This document shows positions 52,171 through 60,704 of a DNA stretch of 64,000 nt, one piece after another. The stretch is from Treponema sp. GTDB lineage: Bacteria; Spirochaetota; Spirochaetia; Treponematales; Treponemataceae. The notes beneath the pieces are model-generated. The model ran no database searches. It had not been told where the DNA came from and worked only from the letters and a program-made list of their open reading frames with translations. Numbering within the stretch: position 1 is the first letter of the stretch; every line of letters begins with the position of its first letter. The position numbers and the translations under genes were made by a program. The stretch covers positions 1 to 64,000 of the forward strand of contig JAFXWC010000038.1 in the NCBI GenBank assembly GCA_017534445.1, written 5' to 3'.

Positions 52171-52839
52171 ATGTATAAAGTTTTAATCGTAGAAGATGAC
52201 CCCATGGTTGCAATGATAAACCAGCACTACGTAGAGCAGAACAAGGAATTTTCCGTTTCCTCTGTTTGCAAGAACGGAATGGAAGCCTTGGACTTTCTGC
52301 AAAAAGAAGCGGTAGACCTTATCGTGCTGGACGTATTCATGCCGCAGATGGACGGAATTGAAACCCTAAAGCACATAAGGCAAAAAAAATTCCAGGCAGA
52401 AGTTGTAATGGTAACTGCCGCAAACGACACAACAACGCTTGAAGCAACAATGAACCTAGGCGTGCTTGACTACCTAATAAAGCCTTTCACTCTTGAACGC
52501 TTCCAAATATCGCTTGAAAAATTCATTGAGCGCATAACGACTTTAAAGCAAAACACAACGCTTGACCAAAGCTGCATAGACAGCCTCTTCTCCAAATCCG
52601 TAAAAAGCCACAGGGACGACTTGCCAAAGGGAATCCAGAAGCGCACACTGGAATCTTTAATTCAATACTTTAACGAAAACCCCGGCTGGCAGACAGTAGA
52701 CACCATTGCTGAAAAACTTGGCATCTCCATAGTAACCGTCCGCCACTACGTAAGCTACATGGTTCAGGAAAAAATTATCCGCGAAGAAATAAACTACAAA
52801 ACCGGCGGCAGACCCTCCATGCTCTACAAGAAAATCTAA
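52171..52839 (+). CDS. CitB/DcuR-type response regulator
   Basis: 222 residues. Receiver (KVLIVEDDPMVAMIN; phosphoacceptor Asp in DLIVLDVFMPQMDG; VTAAND; IKPFT), a linker, and a C-terminal DNA-binding domain (TVDTIAEKLGISIVTVRHYVSYM with a helix-turn-helix). Partner of the kinase at 50917. Targets may include its own promoter region (direct repeats at 50837 and 50861) and the fusion gene at 50713, by position. A carboxylate transporter is not in the window. Confidence 0.92.
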   Translation: MYKVLIVEDDPMVAMINQHYVEQNKEFSVSSVCKNGMEALDFLQKEAVDLIVLDVFMPQMDGIETLKHIRQKKFQAEVVMVTAANDTTTLEATMNLGVLDYLIKPFTLERFQISLEKFIERITTLKQNTTLDQSCIDSLFSKSVKSHRDDLPKGIQKRTLESLIQYFNENPGWQTVDTIAEKLGISIVTVRHYVSYMVQEKIIREEINYKTGGRPSMLYKKI

Positions 52840-52887
52840 ACCTTCTCTTTTTGGCCCAATCTCAGGGCAAGCAACTTTTTTTATTTT

Positions 52888-52914
52888 CCTATTGACTTTA
52901 TAGGAAAAACCTAT
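52888..52914 (+). promoter_or_regulatory. LysR-type operator candidate
   Basis: Half-sites CCTAT (52888-52892), ATAGG (52900-52904) and CCTAT (52910-52914), alternating in orientation with 7- and 5-nt gaps, lie about 100 nt before the LysR gene. Such dyads are typical for auto-control by the regulator. Confidence 0.45.
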
Positions 52915-53014
52915 TACGATTCATAAGAAAGATATATTTGTCAAAGCTTTTGTTTTTTTATAACCTTTACCTATAACCACGGGGGCAGCATGGCAAATTG
53001 CAGGAGGTTTTAAC

Positions 53015-53941
53015 ATGACTCTTCAACAGCTAAAATACGTTATAGGAATCACAGAACACGGCTCTCTTAACAAGGCGGCAGAAAAACTTTACATCTCCCA
53101 GCCGTCACTCACAAGCACTATCCACGACTTAGAAGACGAACTTGGCATAAAGATTTTTAACCGCAACTCCCGCGGCGTAACGCTCACCCAAGAAGGCGAG
53201 GATTTTCTAAGCAGTGCAAAGGAACTTTACCTTAACTACGAGACGGTAATGGAACCTTACCTAAAGGGAAAAAACTCAAAGAAAAAATTCGGCATCTCCA
53301 CCCAGCACTACTCCTTCGCACTAAAGAGCTTTGTCGAAACAGTTAAACGCTTCAACACAAATGAATACGAATTCGCCATCCGCGAAACGCGTACAAAGGA
53401 AGTAATAGAAGACGTAACTTCCCTTAAAAGTCAGATTGGAATCATCTACCTTAGCGACTTTAACCGCAACGTAATCCAAAAGCTTCTAAAATCCAACAAT
53501 CTGGAATTCCATCCGCTCATTGAATGCAAGGCCTACGTTTACCTGTGGAACGGGCATCCGCTTGCAAAGAACAAGTCAATCAGTTTTGAGGAACTTGAGG
53601 GCTACCCCTGCCTCTCTTTTGAACAGGACGACAATGACTCCGTTTATTTTGCGGAAGAAATTCTTTCTACAAAAGAATACCACCGAACCATAAAGACCAA
53701 CGACCGTGCATCCATGCTGAATTTGATGGTGGGGCTAAACGGCTACACCCTCTGCTCGGGAATAATCAGCAGAGAGCTTAACGGAGATAAATACACGGCA
53801 ATTCCCTTCCAGGAAACAAGCGAAAACATCAACCGTGTAATGGAAATAGGATACATCACCAAAAAAGATTTTATCCTGAACGAAGTAGGTCTTATCTATA
53901 TAGAAGAAATGAAAAAGTATCTTGCCAAGTGCACAAGCTAA
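53015..53941 (+). CDS. LysR-family regulator
   Basis: 308 residues, with AGGAGG upstream of the ATG. Winged helix at 1-60 (LQQLKYVIGITEHGSLNKAAEKLYISQPSLTSTI) and an effector-binding domain from 90 on (FGISTQHYSFALKSFVETVK). Its neighbours downstream are a hydrolase and cysteine/methionine genes (mccB, mccA), so it may control sulfur amino-acid genes (inference). The hydrolase starts 11 nt past its stop. Confidence 0.92.
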   Translation: MTLQQLKYVIGITEHGSLNKAAEKLYISQPSLTSTIHDLEDELGIKIFNRNSRGVTLTQEGEDFLSSAKELYLNYETVMEPYLKGKNSKKKFGISTQHYSFALKSFVETVKRFNTNEYEFAIRETRTKEVIEDVTSLKSQIGIIYLSDFNRNVIQKLLKSNNLEFHPLIECKAYVYLWNGHPLAKNKSISFEELEGYPCLSFEQDDNDSVYFAEEILSTKEYHRTIKTNDRASMLNLMVGLNGYTLCSGIISRELNGDKYTAIPFQETSENINRVMEIGYITKKDFILNEVGLIYIEEMKKYLAKCTS

Positions 53942-53951
53942 GGAGGAATAT

Positions 53952-54800
53952 ATGCCACATTTGAACCTAAACTATCTTTTCTCCGACCCGGACACAATGG
54001 ACAAAGATGCGCTACCCAATTACGACGGCCTTGATTTTGTAAGCGCAGGAAGCCACATCTACGGCGAGATTCTTTGGCCAAGCGGAGAATTTAAAAAGCC
54101 CCACCCTTGCGTAATCATGCTACACGGCTTTCCAGGCAGCGCAAGAAACGACGACATAAGCCATGCCCTTTGCAGGATAGGATGCGTTGTTCTGGTTCCC
54201 CACCACAGGGGAGCTTGGGGTAGCCAGGGAAAATATCTTGTTACCCATTGCGTAGAAGATGCATACAATCTTGCAGTCCACGCAAGAAGCGAAGCCTTTG
54301 CAAAAAAATATGGAGTTGACACCAACAACATTTTTTTGCTGGGACACAGTATGGGTGGAAACTCTGCATTGAACGCAGGAAAGAATCTTCCATGGATTCA
54401 AGGACTTATTCTTCTTGCCCCTTATGATCCAACCTGCCTCTTGGAAAAATCAAAGGAGGAATACCTGGGAGCACTTTTGAACGAGGGAAAAATACTGAAC
54501 TCAGACGGAACTGATGCAATATATCAGGACATACAGAACAACTGGGACAACCTGCAGTTCACCAAGGCCTACCCAAAAATTAGGGACAAGAACATCCTTA
54601 TTTTTTCTGCGCTCTACGACTCGGTGTCAATAAACAACAAGATGATTTCTCCCCTTTGGAATCTTCTTAAGGAGGGAGACAAAAAGCAGCAGGCCCCTGT
54701 CCACCGCCTGATTGAATACCCTACCGAACACGGGCTCCTTGGCAGAAGAATCAGCATGATAAGGGAAATAGGAAAATTTGTGGACGAATGTTGCAAGTAA
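53952..54800 (+). CDS. Alpha/beta hydrolase
   Basis: 282 residues from the ATG at 53952 with AGGAGG 7 nt upstream. Cytoplasmic. HGFPGSARNDD oxyanion region, nucleophile elbow LGHSMGGNSALN, an acid near SALYDSVS and the histidine in PTEHGLLG: a complete triad of the serine-hydrolase (esterase/peptidase-like) fold. Substrate unknown. Translated after the LysR gene. Confidence 0.85.
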   Translation: MPHLNLNYLFSDPDTMDKDALPNYDGLDFVSAGSHIYGEILWPSGEFKKPHPCVIMLHGFPGSARNDDISHALCRIGCVVLVPHHRGAWGSQGKYLVTHCVEDAYNLAVHARSEAFAKKYGVDTNNIFLLGHSMGGNSALNAGKNLPWIQGLILLAPYDPTCLLEKSKEEYLGALLNEGKILNSDGTDAIYQDIQNNWDNLQFTKAYPKIRDKNILIFSALYDSVSINNKMISPLWNLLKEGDKKQQAPVHRLIEYPTEHGLLGRRISMIREIGKFVDECCK

Positions 54801-54818
54801 AGAACGGAATATAAGGTT

Positions 54819-54840
54819 TGCGCGCCAGAAGAAACGCGCA
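54819..54840 (+). other. Small hairpin before mccB
   Basis: TGCGCG (54819-54824) pairs with CGCGCA (54835-54840) around a 10-nt loop, in the leader between the hydrolase and mccB. No T-run follows, so this may be a leader structure rather than a terminator. Confidence 0.45.
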
Positions 54841-54870
54841 TATAGCTCAAGCAAATAAGGAAATTAAATT

Positions 54871-56031
54871 ATGGAAAAAAATTACAAGCAAATCGAATCA
54901 GCATTAATTCACGGAGGCATTTACGGTGACCCATTGACAGGTGCAGTAAATGTTCCAATTTACCAGACATCAACCTACGAGCAGCAGGGACTCGGGCAGA
55001 ACAAGGGATGGGAATATTCCCGCACAGGAAACCCAACACGCGCTGCCCTTGAAGCACTCATTGCGGAACTTGAAGGCGGCACCCACGGATTTGCATTTGC
55101 ATCTGGAATGGCGGCAAGCACAGCAGTCCTTAGCCTCTTTAAAACAGGAGACAAGATTCTAATCTCCAGCAACGTTTACGGAGGAACCTTCCGCGTACTG
55201 GACAAAATCTTTAAGAACTTTGGAATAAGCTATTCAATAGAAGACACCACAAATCTAAAGACTCTGGAAGAAAAAATCACGGCTGACGTAAAGGCAATCT
55301 GGATTGAAACCCCTGCAAACCCGCTTTTGACAATCACAGACTTGGAGGGAATTGCCAAGCTTGCAAAGAAGCACAATATTCTTTCCATCGTAGACAACAC
55401 CTTTATGACCCCCTACATTCAGCGTCCAATAGAAAAGGGAATAGACATTGTCGTTCACAGCGCAACAAAATACCTTGGCGGACATTCAGACGTAGTTGCA
55501 GGCCTTGCAATAGTCCACGACAAAACTCTTGCAGAAAGAATAGCCTTTATTCAAAATGCAACAGGCGGTGTCCTTGGTCCCTTTGACTCATTCCTTTTGA
55601 TACGCGGAATAAAAACTTTGGGTGTAAGACTGGACCGTCACGTTGCCAATGCGGAAAAAATAGCCGCCCACCTAAAGAATCATCCGGCTGTAAAAAACAT
55701 CTACTACCCAGGACTTGCCTCTGATTCAGGATACGAGCTTAACAAAAAGCAGGCCAAAAACGGAGGCGCAATGATTTCCTTTGAACTGCATGAAAACTAC
55801 GACATCAAGAAGTTCTTCTCTACGCTGGGACTCGTTGCACTTGCAGAAAGTCTTGGCGGTGTGGAAAGCCTTGCATGCCATCCTGCTAGCATGACACATG
55901 CTTCCATCCCCAAGGAAATCCGCGACAAGGTTGGAATCACAGAAGGACTTATAAGACTTTCTGTTGGCATTGAAAGCGCAGACGACATAATTGCAGATGT
56001 TGACAAGGCAATAGAAGCAAGCAAGCAATAG
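54871..56031 (+). CDS. mccB: Cystathionine gamma-lyase/synthase family
   Basis: 386 residues, PLP-dependent. Cys/Met-metabolism family: the YSRTGNPTRAALE and ELEGGTHGFAFASGMAAST segments near the start, then IWIETPANPLLTI and the PLP-lysine motif HSATKYLGGHSDVVAG. It is followed by a cysteine-synthase relative, so it most likely cleaves cystathionine (or homocysteine-derived product) to cysteine in reverse transsulfuration. Lyase versus synthase specificity cannot be told from motifs alone. Ribosome site AAGGAAATTAA. Confidence 0.88.
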   Translation: MEKNYKQIESALIHGGIYGDPLTGAVNVPIYQTSTYEQQGLGQNKGWEYSRTGNPTRAALEALIAELEGGTHGFAFASGMAASTAVLSLFKTGDKILISSNVYGGTFRVLDKIFKNFGISYSIEDTTNLKTLEEKITADVKAIWIETPANPLLTITDLEGIAKLAKKHNILSIVDNTFMTPYIQRPIEKGIDIVVHSATKYLGGHSDVVAGLAIVHDKTLAERIAFIQNATGGVLGPFDSFLLIRGIKTLGVRLDRHVANAEKIAAHLKNHPAVKNIYYPGLASDSGYELNKKQAKNGGAMISFELHENYDIKKFFSTLGLVALAESLGGVESLACHPASMTHASIPKEIRDKVGITEGLIRLSVGIESADDIIADVDKAIEASKQ

Positions 56032-56045
56032 AAAGGAAGAAAAGA

Positions 56046-56957
56046 ATGAAATATTACAATGGAATGCAGGAGCTGGTTGGACACACGCCGCTCGTAAAAC
56101 TGAATAACGTTGACTTGCCGGAAGGAGTAAACATCTTTGCAAAGCTTGAACTTTACAATCCCAGCGGAAGCGTAAAGGACAGAACGGGACGCTTTATGGT
56201 AGAAGCCGCAGAACGCGAAGGCATCTTGCAGCCAGGGGGAACCATTGTTGAAGGAACGGCAGGAAACACAGGGCTTGGAATTGCATTCGCCGCGCTGAAC
56301 AAGGGCTACAGGGTAATCTTTGTAGTGCCGGAAAAATTCTCGCAGGAAAAGCAAACTCTTATGCGTGCACTTGGAGCTGAAATTGTAAACACCCCGCGCC
56401 AGGAAGGAATGCTTGGAGCCGCAAAAAAAGCAGAAGAAATAAAGTCCCAGATAAAGGGCAGCGTTAGCCTTAAGCAGTTTGAAAACCCCGCAAATCCACA
56501 GGCCCACTACGAAACAACAGGCCCGGAAATTTATGAGGCGCTTGAAGGAAACATTGACTACTTTATTGCAGGCGCAGGAAGCGGTGGAACCTACGCAGGA
56601 ATTGTACGCTACCTAAAAGAAAAAAATCCCAAGGTAAAGGGTATCCTCGCAGACCCTGTTGGAAGCAGCATGGGTGGCGGTGAACACGGTGACTACAACA
56701 TAGAAGGCATTGGAAACGACTTTGTGCCCAAGACCATGGACATGAGCCTTGTTGATGAAGTTGTAAAAATAAATGATGATGACGCTTTTAACGGAGCACG
56801 TACCCTTGCCAAAAAAGAAGGAATCATTGCGGGTTCTTCCAGTGGAGCAGCATTTGCCGCAGCAGTAAAATTTGCCCAGCAAGGTCACAAGGGAAACTTC
56901 GTAATTGTCCTGCCGGACAGGGGCGACCGCTACTTCTCCAAAGGACTTTTTGAATAA
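56046..56957 (+). CDS. mccA: Cystathionine beta-synthase/cysteine synthase-like
   Basis: 303 residues, PLP-dependent. PLP lysine in NPSGSVKDRTGR, then EGTAGNTGLGIAFAAL, a phosphate loop GAGSGGTYAG, and a C-terminal GSSSGAAFAAA. The EGTAGNTG form is like MccA (O-acetylserine-dependent cystathionine beta-synthase) of the MccA-MccB pair. Lies 14 nt after mccB with a purine-rich ribosome site. The regulator of the group is probably the LysR protein at 53015. Confidence 0.88.
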   Translation: MKYYNGMQELVGHTPLVKLNNVDLPEGVNIFAKLELYNPSGSVKDRTGRFMVEAAEREGILQPGGTIVEGTAGNTGLGIAFAALNKGYRVIFVVPEKFSQEKQTLMRALGAEIVNTPRQEGMLGAAKKAEEIKSQIKGSVSLKQFENPANPQAHYETTGPEIYEALEGNIDYFIAGAGSGGTYAGIVRYLKEKNPKVKGILADPVGSSMGGGEHGDYNIEGIGNDFVPKTMDMSLVDEVVKINDDDAFNGARTLAKKEGIIAGSSSGAAFAAAVKFAQQGHKGNFVIVLPDRGDRYFSKGLFE

Positions 56958-56995
56958 AACTTTTTGTGCTATACTTTTTGCAAGGGCGAAAGAGA

Positions 56996-57685
56996 ATGAA
57001 TGCTAAAGAAATAGAAGCTGAGCTTTTTGCAATGAGGGACGAAAAGTATGCCACCTTTCAGGCAAGAATAATCCCTACGGTGGCGGAGGAAAAAATTCTT
57101 GGTGTAAGAACTCCGCAGCTTAGAAACTTTGCAAAAAAACTAATCAAAGATGAAGGCTGCGGAACTTTCCTTAAAAAGCTTCCCCACAAGTATTTTGAGG
57201 AAGACCAGCTGCACGCATTTGTTATTTCGCCTCAAAAAGATTTTGACCTCTGCCTTGAACAAGTAGAAGCCTTTCTTCCACACATAAACAATTGGGCAAC
57301 ATGCGACCAGCTTTCACCAAAGGCATTCAAAAAAGAAAAAGAGAAGCTTCTTCCTTGCATAAAGAAATGGATAAAATCAGAAAAGACCTACACCATCCGC
57401 TTTGGAATTGGCATGCTGATGCAGCACTTTCTGGACGAAAATTTTTGTGACCAGTACGCAAGCATGGTGGCAAAGGTAAGGTCTGATGAATACTATGTTA
57501 ACATGATGAGGGCATGGTATTTTGCAACGGCCCTTGCAAAGCAGTACGACCTTGTTCTGCCCTACATTCAGCAAAAAAAATTGGATGCATGGACACACAA
57601 TAAGGCAATTCAAAAAAGCATAGAAAGCTACAGGATTACAGCGGAACAGAAAAGCTACCTGCGCACACTAAAAGTCTCTCTATAA
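56996..57685 (+). CDS. AlkD-like DNA alkylation-repair protein
   Basis: 229 residues from the ATG at 56996 (alternative start 10 codons upstream). All-helical HEAT-like repeat protein: ILGVRTPQLRNFAKKLI, ALHAFVISPQKDFDL, IKKWIKSEKTYTIRFGIGMLMQHF, WTHNKAIQKSIESYRITAEQK. These stretches are those of the AlkD/DNA alkylation repair family, which removes N3/N7-alkylated bases. It has an extended -10-like sequence (TGCTATACT) about 25 nt upstream. Confidence 0.85.
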   Translation: MNAKEIEAELFAMRDEKYATFQARIIPTVAEEKILGVRTPQLRNFAKKLIKDEGCGTFLKKLPHKYFEEDQLHAFVISPQKDFDLCLEQVEAFLPHINNWATCDQLSPKAFKKEKEKLLPCIKKWIKSEKTYTIRFGIGMLMQHFLDENFCDQYASMVAKVRSDEYYVNMMRAWYFATALAKQYDLVLPYIQQKKLDAWTHNKAIQKSIESYRITAEQKSYLRTLKVSL

Positions 57686-57753
57686 CCTTCATTCCCGTGT
57701 ACTGGGGATACATTTGCTTTATATTTTGTATTGTAGGTTAAGGAGGTAGGCGT

Positions 57754-58049
57754 ATGTACAATGAACAGACTTTTGTTGTTAAGGATAAGACGTTTTCGGA
57801 CACTGCGGTTAAGGAGCTGGCGGATACAAAGGCAAGGCTTCTTGCTTCGGATGGGGTGCTTATACCCTTGATGCTTTGCGTATAGGCTTCGCCTTCAACC
57901 CTTCGCATCAGGATTTCATATTTGCCTGGGTTGTAATGCCTGGAATTCCCGCAATCTGCTGGGGGCTGGCAAAGCTTGTTATGATTCCACTTTCAAGCGA
58001 TGCCCTGAACATAGCAAAGGCTCGTGAGATACTAAATTTTGAATCTTAG
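57754..58049 (+). pseudogene. Frameshifted small gene
   Basis: Starts with ATG at 57754 after a perfect AGGAGG. The first 33-odd codons (YNEQTFVVKDKTFSDTAVKE..) run in frame, but it stops at 57883. From about 57849 the next frame continues to a TAG at 58047 with a hydrophobic stretch (HQDFIFAWVVMPGIPAICWG, LAKLVMIPLSSDALNI). A one-base shift near a GGGG run at 57853-57856 would join them into a protein of about 98 residues with one helix. Whether this is decay, a sequencing error or a genuine programmed frameshift cannot be told. No family recognised. Confidence 0.6.
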
Positions 58050-58064
58050 CGGCGAATTTTAAAG

Positions 58065-58195
58065 CAGCCTACGCCCGATTGTAGCGGCACGAAGTGGCCA
58101 CGCCAGAGGCGGGGCTGAAACCGCGGAAAGCGGGGATCTTGAGAAGAGTCTGCCCGGGCTGTAGGACCGGGCACAGTAAAAAATGGCCTGCCGTC
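58065..58195 (+). repeat. Dispersed repeat L relative
   Basis: CCTACGCCCGATTGTAGCGG, GGCACGAAGTGG and, at the end, CAGTAAAAAATGGC, which is also at 2009-2022. Stems: CGCCAGAGGCG; CCGCGGAAAGCGG; GCCCGGGCTGTAGGACCGGGC. Confidence 0.55.
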
Positions 58196-58218
58196 CAGAA
58201 GAAAGAAAAAAGAATTCT

Positions 58219-58953
58219 TTATTTTATTGTGGTTCCTACGTAATCTTTTCCGTCCAAGATGGCGCGGATGTTGGGGATGTTTTTTCCGCCGGCACAGATT
58301 ACGGTAAGGGAAAGCTCCTGGGCTTTGCGGCTTGCAATTGGGTCAAAGGGGCAGTTTTTGCCGGGAACCCATTCGTTGCCAACGATTTTGCGGAAGTCTG
58401 CCCAAGAGATTGTGTCTATTGGCTTTGCGTCCGGATTTTTGCGGGGGTCGTCCGTGTAGACTTTTTCTATGTTGCTAAGGTTTACGACTGTGTTGGCCTT
58501 GTATTTTTCTGCCAGGAGAACTGCGTCATTGTCCGTGGAAAATCCAGGCTTCCATCCTGCGGCAACAAGAACTTTTCCTTCAAAGTCTGCGGGAGCGGCA
58601 GTTGGGTCTGTTACAACGTCGTTCTTGCAAAGAGGGCCAAAGACGGTTTTTAGAATCTGGGCGTTAAGACGGGTTGCCATAATTCCAAGCCAGTCACAGG
58701 CATTGTTAAGTTCTGCATCACTTGCAAAAGCGGCGGCTTTTTTCTGTTCTTCCGTAAAGGACTCTGCAACTTTGCGGTAGGCGTTCTGGTAAACGCGGGC
58801 AGGGGCACCACCACCGGCAACAAGAATCAGGCGGTTTCCAGCATCAGACGTAAGCCATTCAACGGCCATTTTGGAAAATTCGCCAAGAAAATTTGTATCA
58901 ACTTCACCGGGGGCAATTATAGAGCCTCCAACACTCAAAACCTTTGTATTCAT
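58219..58953 (-). CDS. pyrH: UMP kinase (archaeal/spirochaete type)
   Basis: 244 residues. Makes UDP from UMP. Amino-acid-kinase fold: N-terminal KVLSVGGSIIAPGEVD, ILVAGGGAPARVYQNAYR, TDNDAVLLAEKYKANTVVNLSNIEKVYTDDPRKNPDAK, and NCPFDPIASRKAQELSLTV. This composition is that of the archaeal branch that spirochaetes use instead of the usual bacterial PyrH. AAGGAG lies 5 nt before the ATG, close to a 16-bp palindrome at 58982-58997. Confidence 0.88.
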   Translation of the reverse strand: MNTKVLSVGGSIIAPGEVDTNFLGEFSKMAVEWLTSDAGNRLILVAGGGAPARVYQNAYRKVAESFTEEQKKAAAFASDAELNNACDWLGIMATRLNAQILKTVFGPLCKNDVVTDPTAAPADFEGKVLVAAGWKPGFSTDNDAVLLAEKYKANTVVNLSNIEKVYTDDPRKNPDAKPIDTISWADFRKIVGNEWVPGKNCPFDPIASRKAQELSLTVICAGGKNIPNIRAILDGKDYVGTTIK

Positions 58954-58981
58954 ATATACTCCTTTACTAATGCACTCGCAC

Positions 58982-58997
58982 TAATGCGCACGCATTA
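58982..58997. repeat. 16-bp palindrome
   Basis: TAATGCG-CA-CGCATTA, overlapping the stop of the transglutaminase-like gene and lying upstream of pyrH. A related arm with AATGCACTCGCACT follows. Could be an operator or an RNA stem; nothing else supports either. Confidence 0.5.
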
Positions 58998-60704
58998 ATG
59001 TATCTGTTCTATGCCGATAATTGTCGGATTGTTCCAAAGAGAGCTGTAGTTGACTGTTGAATCGCTCGCCTCTTCCCAAACTGACTGCAGGGCATAAGTT
59101 CTTTGCCGGTAGACAATCTTGCTGTTCAAATGAGACGGCTTTATCTGAGTCCATCCCCTGCTAAAGATTATGTGCTGGTTGTCCATGTTGCCAAAATAGA
59201 ATTCCGCCTTGTTGGGAATTTCCTGCTGGGGAGTAAAATTCAAGCCCGCACCAAGAGCCGGGTCAACAGGGAACCAACCGTAGCCTTCGAAATATACTTC
59301 TGCCCACCAGTGGTTGCGTGTTGTGGCATTGTCTTCCACAAGGATTCCGCTTACCGGAAGGGCCGGTATTCCAGCCGCACGGCAAAGGGCTGTAAACATA
59401 AGGGCAAAATCATATGCGTCGCCGTACTTCTGGTCAAGCAAATCAAGCACGGTAACATTTCCAGCCCGTACTTCCTGATAGACGCTGAAGTTTTCTATTA
59501 TGTAGTCATAAATGAGCTTGGCCTGCCTGTAGGGATTCTTTTCCCTTCCGACAACCGCCTGCTCCAGCTGAATTATTGAAGGGTTGGAAGAAGGTACACA
59601 GGAATCGGACGAAGTGAACATTGAATACAAAAGCCTTTGTCTGTCCGAATAGCGCTTTACATTCCTGCTGTCTATTCCGCTTGTAACGGCATATACTTCA
59701 ACCGCAAAAACCTGGCTAAAACGCTGCTTGTCTCCCTGTCCACCGGATATGTCTATCTGCTGGATAATGTCGTGAAGGTCGTTCTTGATTAAAGGCTCCG
59801 GGGCAACTTCCGTAAGGTTTGCAACTGGCTGTGAGGCGCAAACAGGAGGACGGGGAATGTAGAGCGTGATTCTGGAGTCTTGACCCTGGCCACGGTTTTC
59901 TATGTCCGCGTTAACCTGAACAACGTAGACCCTGCTTGAAGAATATGAACTTCTGCCAGACTTGTATTCAACCGTAAAAAGCTGGTTGCGGCTCATTCCG
60001 TTTGCAGTCTGGACATAGAGAGAACCTGTGGCGGCTCCGTCTGGAACGCGCACGTGAAGCTCGCTGTCGCTCCAATATTCATAGTCAAAGTCCATTTCGT
60101 TGGCAGAAACATAAACCCCTGCCTGACCTGTAAGCTTTTGTGCCGCCGCGGGATTTGTGTAGGAGCGGTTTGCAGAAAAATAGACCTGGGAAGAAGCGCG
60201 CACGTTTCCGAAATTTGCGCCTGTAATAACTATAGTTTCGCCGGGTTCTGCACTTGCAGGCTCAATGCTTCTGATTACGGGAACTGACGTTCTTGGATTC
60301 TGCCTTACCGCAACAGGAATGCCTGATTGCTTTGCAAAGAAGGACGGGTTTGACTTGCCCGATGCAGTGTGAACGGTTACCAGCCCGTCCTGAACCGTCT
60401 GCGGCAAGACTATGCGGATTTGGGAATCGCTCCAGCTTTCGTAACCGGATGCCGTTATGCGGGAGCCCGCAATTTCAACGAATGAATCTGAACGCTCGCT
60501 TCCGAAATTTTCACCGTGGATTGTAAGGATTTCACCGGGAGAACTGACTGGTGGCGCAAGAGAAACTATCTCCGGTCTTTTTCTGGAACTGCGCCTTGCA
60601 AAACTTGTAAATGCAAAGACCAAAACAAGAACTCCCGCCAGCGTAAGAAGTCTCGCCAACGGGTATTTCTTGAGAAGCTGTACATATAATTTTAGGGATT
60701 TCAA
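58995..60704 (-). CDS. Transglutaminase-like protein with IPT/TIG domains
   Basis: 569 residues. One N-terminal helix (about 15-35), then two immunoglobulin-like IPT/TIG domains (about 45-125 and 143-245: PGEILTIHGENFGSERSD, PGETIVITGANFGNVRAS), a linker and a transglutaminase-like domain (about 385-500). In the catalytic-loop the usual GxC is GDAYDFALMF, with Ala430 in place of the nucleophilic Cys; the His465 (NHWWAEV) and Asp481 (PVDP) of the triad remain. The protein is thus probably inactive as an enzyme, or works through other residues. It overlaps the anti-sigma gene by 4 nt. Confidence 0.83.
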   Translation of the reverse strand: MKSLKLYVQLLKKYPLARLLTLAGVLVLVFAFTSFARRSSRKRPEIVSLAPPVSSPGEILTIHGENFGSERSDSFVEIAGSRITASGYESWSDSQIRIVLPQTVQDGLVTVHTASGKSNPSFFAKQSGIPVAVRQNPRTSVPVIRSIEPASAEPGETIVITGANFGNVRASSQVYFSANRSYTNPAAAQKLTGQAGVYVSANEMDFDYEYWSDSELHVRVPDGAATGSLYVQTANGMSRNQLFTVEYKSGRSSYSSSRVYVVQVNADIENRGQGQDSRITLYIPRPPVCASQPVANLTEVAPEPLIKNDLHDIIQQIDISGGQGDKQRFSQVFAVEVYAVTSGIDSRNVKRYSDRQRLLYSMFTSSDSCVPSSNPSIIQLEQAVVGREKNPYRQAKLIYDYIIENFSVYQEVRAGNVTVLDLLDQKYGDAYDFALMFTALCRAAGIPALPVSGILVEDNATTRNHWWAEVYFEGYGWFPVDPALGAGLNFTPQQEIPNKAEFYFGNMDNQHIIFSRGWTQIKPSHLNSKIVYRQRTYALQSVWEEASDSTVNYSSLWNNPTIIGIEQIH

